From positions 1-12,228 of the forward strand of contig JAEXLY010000191.1 in NCBI GenBank assembly GCA_023444765.1: a DNA stretch of 12,228 bases. The letters are read 5' to 3'. This stretch comes from Pseudomonadota bacterium (GTDB lineage Bacteria > Pseudomonadota > Gammaproteobacteria > Xanthomonadales > Xanthomonadaceae). Below are positions 1 to 12,228 of the stretch, one piece after another. Numbering within the stretch: position 1 is the first letter of the stretch; each line of letters starts with the position of its first letter. The position numbers were made by a program, and so were the translations under genes. Under the pieces are notes generated by a model, which saw nothing but the letters and a program-made list of their open reading frames with translations, was not told where the DNA came from and made no database searches.

Positions 1-65
1 CCGGTCCGCTGCCGCCGTCGCGCGGTGGTCGGTGCTCCCGTCTCGGCTGCTGCGAATACGCGCAC

Positions 66-71
66 TACAAT
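66..71 (+). promoter_or_regulatory. Candidate -10 element of recN (leaderless promoter)
   Basis: TACAAT lies seven bases before the recN ATG, so transcription would be expected to begin at or within a base or two of the start codon. No Shine-Dalgarno-like GGAG or AGGA precedes that ATG, which fits a leaderless message. No convincing -35 hexamer is visible at the usual spacing. I also see no LexA-type palindrome in the 78 bases available, although recN is SOS-induced in many bacteria. Confidence 0.45.
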
Positions 72-78
72 CGCGCCC

Positions 79-1749
79 ATGCTCAAGCGCCTGACCCTTC
101 GCGACTTCGCCGTGGTCCCGGAATCCGAACTCGAGTTCGGCCCGGGGATGACCGTGATCTCCGGCGAGACCGGCGCCGGCAAATCGTTGCTGGTCGATGC
201 GCTGGGCTTCCTCTCGGGCCTGCGGGCGGATGCGGGGATGGTCCGCCATGGCGCGCAGCGGGCCGAGCTCCACGCCGAGTTCGATCCGTCTGCAGTGCCG
301 GCCGCCCAGGCCTGGCTGCGCGAGCAGGAATTCGACGAGGGCGGCGCATGCACGCTGCGCCGGACCCTGCGCGCCGATGGCGGATCGCGGGCCTGGATCA
401 ACGGCCGCCCCGCGACGCTCGCGCAGCTGTCGCAACTGGCCGGGCTGCTGGTGGAGATCCATGGCCAGCACGAGCACCAGGCGCTGCTGGAGAAGGCCAG
501 CCAGCTCGCCCTGCTGGACGCCTTCGGCCAGCACGAACCGCAACTGGCGGCTGTGCGCGAGGCCGCCGCCGCCTGGAGCGCGCTGCTGCGCGAGCGCGAC
601 ACCCTGTCCCGGACCGGTGACGTCTCCGAACGCATCGACTGGCTGGGCCACCAGCTGGCCGAGCTCGAGCGCGAGGACCTGCGCCCCGAGGCGATCGAGG
701 CCCTGGTGGCCGGCCATCGCCGCCAGGCCCACGCGGCCGGCCTGATCGCCGCCTGCGACGAGGCGCTGAACGGGCTGGCCGGCGACGACGGCCCATCGCT
801 CGTGCGGCGCCTCCAGCAACTGCGCGGGGGCCTGACGCGCGAACTGGCGCACGAGCCGCGCCTGGCCGACGTGGACGCGATGCTCGACTCGGCGGCGATC
901 CAGCTCGACGAAGCCACCCTGCTGCTGCAGCGTGTGCGCGACGAGCTGGACATCGATCCTGCCCAGTTCGAGGCACTGGATGCGACCCTGGCGCGGCTGC
1001 ACGAGCTCTCGCGCAAGCACCGCGTCGCGCCCGGGGACCTGGCCGCGCGCCAGGCCGGATTCGCCGCCGAACTCGAGTCGCTGCGCGACGCGGGCGCCCG
1101 CCTGGCCTCGCTCGATGGCGAGATCGCCCGCGCCACGGCGCGCTGGCGCGAGGCGGCGGATATCTTGGGGCAGGCCCGTGCGGAGACGGCGGCGCGCCTG
1201 TCCCGGTCCACCACTGCGCTGATCGCCGAACTGGGCATGGGCGGCGGCGTGTTCGAAGTGGCACTCGAGCCGGTGGACAGCGGCCGACCCGATCCGCAAG
1301 GTGGCGAACGCGTGGAATTCCTGGTCTCGGCCAACGCCGGGCAGCCGCCCCGCCCCCTGCGCCGGGTCGCATCCGGCGGCGAACTCTCGCGGGTCTCGCT
1401 GGCCATCGAGGTGGCCGCGCTGGGCTCGGACACGGTCCCGACCATGGTCTTCGACGAGGTCGATTCGGGCATCGGCGGTGCGGTCGCCGAGATCGTGGGC
1501 CAGAAGCTGCGTGCCCTGGGCGCGCGCTGCCAGGTGCTGTGCGTGACCCACCTGCCACAGGTGGCGGCACAGGGCCATGCGCATTACCTGGTCAGCAAGG
1601 CCGACCGCGACGGGCAGACCCGCTCGGCGGTACGGCCGCTCGACGCCCGGCAGCGGCAGGAAGAGCTGGCGCGCATGCTCGGCGGGGTCGAGGTCTCGAA
1701 GGAAGCCCGCGCAGCCGCGCGGCGGTTGCTCGCGGGGACCGCGGACTGA
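79..1749 (+). CDS. recN: DNA repair protein RecN (SMC-like ATPase)
   Basis: RecN is a cytoplasmic SMC-like ATPase that acts early in repair of double-strand breaks, holding DNA ends or sister chromosomes together for RecA-dependent recombination. The 556-residue product matches the family length (E. coli about 553). Visible parts are an N-terminal head with Walker A GETGAGKS at residues 29-36, the family motif IHGQHEHQ, a central alpha-helical arm with the RKHRVAPGDL region, the ABC signature SGGE at 432-435, Walker B VFDEVDSG with D459-E460, and the switch motif CVTHLPQVAAQGH. I chose the ATG at 79 because its product begins MLKRLTLRDFAVV, aligning with the E. coli N-terminus; a GTG at 25 would add 18 unconserved residues. 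A TACAAT box seven bases upstream and the absence of a Shine-Dalgarno suggest leaderless translation. A hairpin follows the stop codon. Confidence 0.96.
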   Translation: MLKRLTLRDFAVVPESELEFGPGMTVISGETGAGKSLLVDALGFLSGLRADAGMVRHGAQRAELHAEFDPSAVPAAQAWLREQEFDEGGACTLRRTLRADGGSRAWINGRPATLAQLSQLAGLLVEIHGQHEHQALLEKASQLALLDAFGQHEPQLAAVREAAAAWSALLRERDTLSRTGDVSERIDWLGHQLAELEREDLRPEAIEALVAGHRRQAHAAGLIAACDEALNGLAGDDGPSLVRRLQQLRGGLTRELAHEPRLADVDAMLDSAAIQLDEATLLLQRVRDELDIDPAQFEALDATLARLHELSRKHRVAPGDLAARQAGFAAELESLRDAGARLASLDGEIARATARWREAADILGQARAETAARLSRSTTALIAELGMGGGVFEVALEPVDSGRPDPQGGERVEFLVSANAGQPPRPLRRVASGGELSRVSLAIEVAALGSDTVPTMVFDEVDSGIGGAVAEIVGQKLRALGARCQVLCVTHLPQVAAQGHAHYLVSKADRDGQTRSAVRPLDARQRQEELARMLGGVEVSKEARAAARRLLAGTAD

Positions 1750-1757
1750 ACCCGCTG

Positions 1758-1790
1758 GCCGGGGGCGACGGAAGGTCTTCCGCCCCCGGC
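1758..1790 (+). terminator. GC-rich hairpin after recN, probable terminator
   Basis: Nine bases after the recN stop, GCCGGGGGC (1758-1766) is exactly repeated in inverted form as GCCCCCGGC (1782-1790). An inner GGAA (1770-1773) can pair with TTCC (1778-1781) around a GGTC loop, leaving a three-base bulge on the left arm. No T-tract follows, so it may be a weak intrinsic terminator or an mRNA-stabilising 3' structure. Confidence 0.5.
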
Positions 1791-2051
1791 GCGAACTGCG
1801 CAACACCACGCCGCGTGGGGCGCCGCGATCCCGGCGCCGGCACCGCATGGCATCTTCGGATCGGGGTCCGCGCCCCTCCCCCGCACCACCTGCCTGCTTC
1901 CCCGCAGCCGTCCGCCCTACCGGTCCGCCGGCTTCCGCGCGGACGGGCCGCGGGGTGGCGACCGGGCCGTGACGGCCGCGTGATCGGGACCTCACAGGGT
2001 CGCGAGTATCGTCGCCGGTTCGATGGCGATCCACCTCAGGGGGAAGGCGGG
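1791..2051. other. Spacer between recN and the signalling operon
   Basis: Together with the recN hairpin this makes a 302-bp gap. I see no protein-like reading frame: the frame open into the kinase gene translates to low-complexity Arg/Pro/Gly-rich sequence. The operon promoter should lie here. The best -10-like hexamer I see is TATCGT at 2007-2012, without a good -35, so it is only a weak guess. The last bases (about 2038-2050) are purine-rich and form the ribosome binding site of the next gene. Confidence 0.4.
2038..2050 (+). promoter_or_regulatory. Ribosome binding site that sets the giant kinase start
   Basis: A G-rich stretch containing GGGGGAAGG ends a few bases before the ATG at 2052. 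It is the only good Shine-Dalgarno-like sequence near the possible starts. It favours ATG 2052 over the in-frame GTG at 1980, which has none, and over the upstream open frame that reaches back into recN. Confidence 0.6.
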
Positions 2052-9255
<7,204 letters not shown>

Positions 9256-9259
<4 letters not shown>

Positions 9260-9945
9260 GCGGACGACGGGACAGCGCCTGGATCGACCGCGTCGCGCAC
9301 GACCTGCGCGGCCCGCTCGCTCCAATGCAGACGGCGGTCTATCTCCTGCGCGAACCTGGCGTCGACGCGGGCCAGCACGGTGAACTGCTGGGCGTGCTGG
9401 AGCGCCAGATCGCGCGGCTGTCCGGAATGATCAGCGAGTTCAGCGACTTCGGCCGCGCGGAAACCGGCCAACTGCTAGCGCGCCGCGAGCCCGTCGAGAT
9501 CGCCTCGCTGGTCGGCGACGTCGCGACTTCCCTGAAGCCCTGCCAGCCGGACATCCGGCTGGCCGAGGAGGTGACGGGGTTCGAGGTGGAGGGCGACGTG
9601 CTGCGACTGTCGCAACTGTTCCGCACCCTGCTCGGCCTGCGCCTCGCGCGCGGCGAGGCCACGCCCGTCAGCGCGCATCTGGACACCGGCGGCACGGGAT
9701 TGCGCATGCGCTGCGACGTGCGCTGCGCCGGCCCCTCCGACGACCTGGCCGCGCTGCTGCTGGCCGGGCCGCACCCGGACCCGCCCGACGACACGCTCGG
9801 CTTCGGGCTCATGATCGCCCGCGCCATCGCGACCGCCCACGGCGGCAGCCTGCGGGGGCGCGCAGCCGGACCGGACACCCTGGCATTCGTTCTGGAACTG
9901 CCGCGCGCGGGCGCCGCGGCCTGCACGGCCAGCGCGCCGGGATAG
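9256..9945 (+). CDS. Degenerate histidine kinase, possible ChpT/Spo0B-like phosphotransferase
   Basis: The 229-residue product has a helical dimerisation/phospho-acceptor domain with a good H-box, H15 in VAHDLRGPLAPMQ, followed by a small ATPase-like domain lacking key parts. The N-box Asn position reads LLGLRL (L128), and the G1 motif reads VRCAGPS, with Cys157 for the Asp and Ser161 for the second Gly. Only G2 (LGFGLMIARAIA, G182 and G184) is kept. ATP binding is therefore doubtful. ChpT of alphaproteobacteria and Spo0B have this layout and act as phosphotransferases between receivers; the length here is also close to ChpT. It could instead be a phosphatase, a dimerising regulator, or a kinase in decay. 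It starts at GTG 9256, overlapping the previous stop by four bases, so it belongs to the same operon. No sensor region or membrane segment is present. The phosphotransferase role is inference. Confidence 0.8.
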
Positions 9946-9968
9946 GCGTGCGGCGCGATCCCGCCGGC
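9946..9968. other. Convergent gap between the degenerate kinase gene and fur
   Basis: Only 23 bp separate the two convergent stop codons. It is GC-rich, with no T-tract and no clear terminator hairpin, so transcripts from the two sides may overlap at their 3' ends. Confidence 0.5.
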
Positions 9969-10373
9969 TCAACGCTTCCGGCGTACGTACAGCACCAGCG
10001 AATGCTCGTCGAGGACGCAGCCGTGGTCGTCGGCGATCTTGTTGAGCAGGCTCACGATCTCCGGGCTCTCGAACTCGGTGATCTGGCCACTGCTCATGTC
10101 GACCATGTGGTAGTGGTGGTCGCCGCGATCCAGTTCGTACAGGGCGTGTCCGCCCTCGAAATTGTGCTTGGTGACCAGGCCTGCGGCTTCGAACTGCGTC
10201 AGGACCCGGTACACCGTCGCCAGGCCGATCTCGTCACCCTGTTCGAGCAGTTGACGGTAGATGTCCTCCGCGGTCATGTGCTGGCGGGGATTCTTCTGTT
10301 CGAGCAGTTGCAGGATGCGCATGCGCGGGTGCGTCACCTTCAGCCCGGCTTTGCGCAGATCGGTCGATTCCAT
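9969..10373 (-). CDS. fur: Ferric uptake regulator Fur
   Basis: Fur is a dimeric Fe(II)-responsive DNA-binding repressor controlling iron uptake and storage genes. The 134-residue product has the winged-helix domain with the hallmark GLATVYRVLTQFEAAGLV (about 50-67) and a metal-binding dimerisation domain ending LVLYVRRKR. The structural CxxC pair of E. coli Fur is absent and only Cys119 occurs, as in other Pseudomonas/Xanthomonas-type Fur proteins. Ligands H32, E80, H89 and E100 of one metal site are present. In the other, H86 and H124 remain, but the usual Asp of HHDH is Tyr88 and the usual Glu is Val107. I chose the ATG at 10373 because GGAGG lies four bases upstream and MESTDLRKAGLKVT matches the family N-terminus; a GTG at 10388 would add five residues. 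It converges on the signalling operon across 23 bp and diverges from bamE. Confidence 0.96.
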   Translation of the reverse strand: MESTDLRKAGLKVTHPRMRILQLLEQKNPRQHMTAEDIYRQLLEQGDEIGLATVYRVLTQFEAAGLVTKHNFEGGHALYELDRGDHHYHMVDMSSGQITEFESPEIVSLLNKIADDHGCVLDEHSLVLYVRRKR

Positions 10374-10436
10374 GGAGCCTCCGTTCACAGCCGATTTAGC
10401 GCCAGCCCTGTGGACGCCGGCCTCGGTGCGCCGGGG

Positions 10437-10445
10437 AGTGTATCA
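10437..10445 (-). promoter_or_regulatory. Candidate extended -10 element of fur
   Basis: On the minus strand these bases read TGATACACT, matching an extended -10 (TGnTAnnnT), and would give a 5' leader of roughly 55-60 bases before the fur ATG. The -35 position is poor, which extended -10 promoters can tolerate. It overlaps the candidate bamE -10 on the other strand. I see no obvious 19-bp Fur box. Confidence 0.4.
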
Positions 10446-10446
10446 T
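10441..10446 (+). promoter_or_regulatory. Candidate -10 element of bamE
   Basis: TATCAT matches the -10 consensus at five of six positions and would start transcription about 32 bases before the bamE ATG. There is no clear -35. It shares bases with the minus-strand candidate -10 for fur, so RNA polymerase could probably occupy only one direction at a time. Confidence 0.4.
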
Positions 10447-10484
10447 CGCGCCACCCACTGCCCGGTCCTGCAGGCCCCGATTCC

Positions 10485-10880
10485 ATGCGCATTCCCCGCC
10501 TCGTGTTCGCCGCCCTGGTCGCTCTCGGCACCGCCGGCTGCGGCATTCTCTACAAGCAGCCGATCTACCAGGGAAACCTCATCGAGCAGGCGGCCGTGGA
10601 GCAGTTGCAGGTGGGCATGGACAAGCAGCAGGTCGTGACCCTGCTGGGGACGCCGTCGATCACCGATCCGTTCCACCACCAGCGGTGGGACTACACCGCC
10701 ACCGAACGGGTCAACCGTCGTGGCCAGACGGAGGTGAAGAACCTCACCCTGTGGTTCGAGAACGACTCTCTGGTGCGTTGGGACGGCGAGTACTTCGCCG
10801 AACAGGACAAGGAACTGTCCGAGCGCATGCGCCGGTTCGGCAACCTGCCCAAGGACAAGGGCCGGCAGCGCCGCCGCTAG
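10485..10880 (+). CDS. bamE: Outer membrane assembly lipoprotein BamE (SmpA/OmlA)
   Basis: BamE is a small outer-membrane lipoprotein of the BAM complex, which inserts beta-barrel proteins. The 131-residue product begins with a lipoprotein signal peptide: R2 and R5, a hydrophobic core, then lipobox TAGC with Cys19 as the expected lipidated residue. The mature part shows the family pattern YQGNLIEQAAVEQLQVGM, the turn LLGTPSITDPF, and a strand ending LTLWFENDSLV. The C-terminal tail is charged and very basic (ending KGRQRRR), making it somewhat longer than the roughly 113-residue E. coli protein. I chose the ATG at 10485 because the open frame further upstream runs through the fur promoter and antisense to fur, and only this start gives a signal peptide. 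The Shine-Dalgarno is weak (CAGG about 10 bases upstream). It is divergent from fur, a pairing I recall as conserved in related bacteria. Confidence 0.95.
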   Translation: MRIPRLVFAALVALGTAGCGILYKQPIYQGNLIEQAAVEQLQVGMDKQQVVTLLGTPSITDPFHHQRWDYTATERVNRRGQTEVKNLTLWFENDSLVRWDGEYFAEQDKELSERMRRFGNLPKDKGRQRRR

Positions 10881-10884
10881 GCCT

Positions 10885-10911
10885 GGCCACGGTCCGCACG
10901 AGCGGACGGCC
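10885..10911. terminator. Hairpin in the bamE/rnfH convergent gap
   Basis: GTCCGC (10892-10897) and GCGGAC (10902-10907) form a perfect 6-bp stem around an ACGA loop. Flanking GGCC at 10885-10888 and 10908-10911 can extend it with a three-base bulge. It starts a few bases after the bamE stop in an 84-bp convergent gap. A second small stem, TGCGC/GCGCA at 10944-10957, lies closer to rnfH and may serve that direction. Neither has a T-tract. Confidence 0.4.
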
Positions 10912-10964
10912 CATGCCTCCCGGGCCGGCTTCGTGCACGCACCTGCGCGCCGGCGCACGATCCG

Positions 10965-11237
10965 TCAGCGTCGGGTACGTCGGGACGCCTGCACCAGCGC
11001 GCGCCGGCGCCGGCTGTCCTTCGGATCCGCCAGCAGCGGTCCAAGCAGTTCCAGACGATCGCCATCGCGCAACTGCGCCTCCACCTCGACCCGTTCGCCG
11101 TGGATCGCATGGCCGGCCACGCCGTCGCGCGGCAGCCGCGAACGCGCCAGCGCATCGGCCACCGTGGCGCCCGGCGGCAGTTCGAGGTCCTCGACCTGGA
11201 AGCGGCCGGTCCAGGCGCGGATCAGCTGCACCCGCAC
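10965..11237 (-). CDS. rnfH: RnfH family (RatB, UPF0125) ubiquitin-like protein
   Basis: This 90-residue protein belongs to the RnfH family, small beta-grasp (ubiquitin-like) proteins of uncertain function that are named after rnf clusters but usually sit next to ratA. Diagnostic features are the N-terminal strand MRVQLIRAW, the motif ELPPGATVADAL (about 19-30), and the C-terminal block LRDGDRLELLGPLLADPKDSRRRRA, which is the family signature. The tail is strongly basic. The start is a GTG three bases after the ratA stop, with GGAAG eight bases upstream inside the end of ratA. A second GTG two codons later is badly spaced. It is almost certainly co-transcribed and translationally coupled with ratA. 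No catalytic residues are recognised. Confidence 0.9.
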   Translation of the reverse strand: MRVQLIRAWTGRFQVEDLELPPGATVADALARSRLPRDGVAGHAIHGERVEVEAQLRDGDRLELLGPLLADPKDSRRRRALVQASRRTRR

Positions 11238-11240
11238 CGG

Positions 11241-11669
11241 TCAGGCTTCCGCGTTGGCCACGCGCACGAAATCGTCGACCATGCGGTCGGCCAGCCCCCG
11301 CAATCCCAGCGACAGCACCGGCAGCATCAGGCTGCTCTGCGGCTCGAAATCCAGCGACAGCGACACCTTGCAGGCGCTCTCGTCCAGGGCATGGAACTGC
11401 CAGCGGCCATGCAGCCGCTTGAACGGCCCCTCGCGCAGCTCCATCTGGATGTGGTGCGGCGGCGAGAGGCTGTTCTCGGTCGTGAACCAGGTCCGGAAAC
11501 CACCGATGCCCAGCTCGAGCCTCGCCAGCACGCGTGCCGCGTCCTCCTCGAGCACTTCGGCCGACTCGCACCAGCCGAAGCGGCGGGGATAGGCGGCGAC
11601 GTCGTTGACCAGCTCGAACATGCGGTTGACTGAATGTTCCACCAGGGCGCTGCGTTGGATCGTGGGCAT
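11241..11669 (-). CDS. ratA: RatA/Coq10-type START-domain protein
   Basis: The 142-residue product is a single START/polyketide-cyclase-like domain of the RatA (YfjG)/Coq10 family. In E. coli RatA was described as a toxin blocking 70S ribosome assembly, while eukaryotic Coq10 homologues bind ubiquinone; which role applies here cannot be told from sequence. Family marks are the opening MPTIQRSALVEHS, the pattern MFELVNDVAAYPRRFGWC (about residues 17-34), the central strand GFRTWFTTENSL, the LREGPFKRLHGRWQF block, and the C-terminal helix LADRMVDDFVRVA. The ATG at 11669 matches the usual N-terminus; the upstream open frame only runs into smpB in antisense. No strong Shine-Dalgarno is present. 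It lies three bases before rnfH and is divergent from smpB across 38 bp. Confidence 0.92.
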   Translation of the reverse strand: MPTIQRSALVEHSVNRMFELVNDVAAYPRRFGWCESAEVLEEDAARVLARLELGIGGFRTWFTTENSLSPPHHIQMELREGPFKRLHGRWQFHALDESACKVSLSLDFEPQSSLMLPVLSLGLRGLADRMVDDFVRVANAEA

Positions 11670-11695
11670 GGCTCGCGCGGGTGACCTGCTTCGGG

Positions 11696-11701
11696 GACAA
11701 T
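11696..11701 (+). promoter_or_regulatory. Candidate -10 element of smpB (leaderless or near-leaderless)
   Basis: GACAAT lies six bases before the smpB ATG, so transcription from it would begin at about the start codon, as proposed for recN. A GGGGA just upstream (11693-11697) could act as a weak Shine-Dalgarno if the real promoter is further back inside ratA. Confidence 0.35.
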
Positions 11702-11707
11702 GGTGGA

Positions 11708-12202
11708 ATGGGCAAGAAGAGCGGCAAGGATAAGGCAAACGGCGACCGGACCATCGCGCTGAACAAGCGCGCGCGCCACGAGTACCACATCGAGGATCGT
11801 TTCGAGGCGGGACTGGCGCTCCAGGGCTGGGAACTCAAGGCGATCCGCGCCGGTCGCGCCAACATCGGCGACGCCTATGCAGTGGTGCTGCGCAATGAGC
11901 TGTTCCTGATCGGCGCGCAGATCACGCCCCTGATCCAGGCCTCCACCCACGTCGTCGCGGATGACAGGCGCAGCCGCAAGCTGCTTCTGCACCGGCGCGA
12001 GATCGACACGCTGATCGGCCGGGTCCAGCGCGAGGGGTACACCATCGTGCCCACCGCGCTCTACTGGAAGGGCAACAAGGTCAAGGCCGAACTGGCGCTG
12101 GCCAAGGGCAAGCAGGCGCACGACAAGCGCCAGGCTGCCAAGGACCGCGACTGGGACCGCGATCGACAGCGGGTGATGCGCGCGCACAACCGCGACGCCT
12201 GA
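11708..12202 (+). CDS. smpB: SsrA-binding protein SmpB
   Basis: SmpB is the protein partner of tmRNA (ssrA) in trans-translation: it binds the tRNA-like domain, delivers tmRNA to stalled ribosomes, and its C-terminal tail probes the empty mRNA channel. The 164-residue product matches the family length. Visible motifs are the N-terminal IALNKRARHEYHIEDRFEAG, the oligonucleotide-binding barrel with LQGWELKAIRAGRANIGDAYA and LRNELFLIGAQI, the KLLLHRREI segment, LYWKGNKVKAELALAKGK, and the basic tail with DKRQAAKDRDWDRDRQR. I chose the ATG at 11708 because it gives the family N-terminus; a start at 11681 would add nine unrelated residues. It is divergent from ratA. A perfect hairpin follows its stop codon. 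The ssrA gene is not in this window. Confidence 0.97.
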   Translation: MGKKSGKDKANGDRTIALNKRARHEYHIEDRFEAGLALQGWELKAIRAGRANIGDAYAVVLRNELFLIGAQITPLIQASTHVVADDRRSRKLLLHRREIDTLIGRVQREGYTIVPTALYWKGNKVKAELALAKGKQAHDKRQAAKDRDWDRDRQRVMRAHNRDA

Positions 12203-12224
12203 GCGGCCCCCGGGGAGGGGCCGC
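12203..12224 (+). terminator. Perfect hairpin directly after smpB
   Basis: GCGGCCCC (12203-12210) and GGGGCCGC (12217-12224) form a perfect 8-bp stem with a six-base loop, beginning with the base after the smpB stop codon. The four bases left in the window are all C, so a T-tract cannot be assessed. It is probably an intrinsic terminator or a 3' stabilising stem. Confidence 0.5.
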
Positions 12225-12228
12225 CCCC

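Noticed and set aside
1..78. LexA/SOS box upstream of recN
   Set aside because: No palindrome resembling known proteobacterial LexA sites is visible in the 78 available bases; a site further upstream would be outside the window.
1539..2051. Extension of the giant kinase frame back into recN, giving a 1986-residue protein
   Set aside because: The added part overlaps the end of recN and the spacer hairpin, is Arg/Pro/Gly-rich without protein character, and has no Shine-Dalgarno. The ATG at 2052 has a strong one.
10374..10484. Fur box for autoregulation between fur and bamE
   Set aside because: No GATAAT-type inverted repeat is present; the spacer is mostly GC-rich, with only short AT patches.
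12203..12228. Start of the ssrA (tmRNA) gene after smpB
   Set aside because: Only a perfect hairpin and a C-run remain before the window ends; nothing resembles the tmRNA 5' end.

Overview
The window is a GC-rich gammaproteobacterial chromosome segment, most likely from the Xanthomonadaceae/Lysobacteraceae (Lysobacter, Luteimonas, Xanthomonas or a relative). This rests on codon use that is almost all G/C in third positions, on a Fur protein of the CxxC-less Pseudomonas/Xanthomonas type, and on the gene order recN ... fur | bamE > < rnfH-ratA | smpB. From memory, that order matches the Pseudomonas aeruginosa grpE-recN-fur-omlA-rnfH-ratA-smpB block. No mobile element, CRISPR array, tRNA or rRNA is visible.

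Left part (1-2051): recN (SMC-like DNA repair ATPase), probably transcribed as a leaderless mRNA. It is followed by a GC-rich hairpin and an otherwise featureless spacer of about 300 bp.

Centre (2052-9945): three overlapping or touching same-strand genes that make one signalling operon. The first encodes a giant soluble hybrid histidine kinase of 1815 residues. It has an array of eight exactly phased 92-residue HAMP units plus degenerate N-terminal ones, then GAF, coiled coil, HisKA, HATPase and three receivers. The second is REC-coiled coil-HisKA-HATPase-REC. The third is a 229-residue protein with an intact phospho-accepting H-box but a wrecked ATP site, resembling a ChpT/Spo0B-type histidine phosphotransferase. 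Together they hold five receiver domains, two complete kinase cores and no DNA-binding output domain. My inference is a multi-step phosphorelay whose third protein could be the missing phosphotransferase. The operon sits between recN and fur, which are adjacent in the related cluster I recall, so it looks like a lineage-specific insertion into a conserved core block.

Right part (9946-12228): conserved housekeeping genes. fur (minus) is divergent from bamE (plus) across a 111-bp spacer in which candidate -10 elements for the two directions overlap. rnfH and ratA form a tight minus-strand pair convergent with bamE, and ratA is divergent from smpB across 38 bp. smpB is followed at once by a perfect hairpin at the window edge. 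This Fur lacks two of the four ligands of one of its two metal sites, as judged by gap-free alignment to remembered P. aeruginosa Fur.
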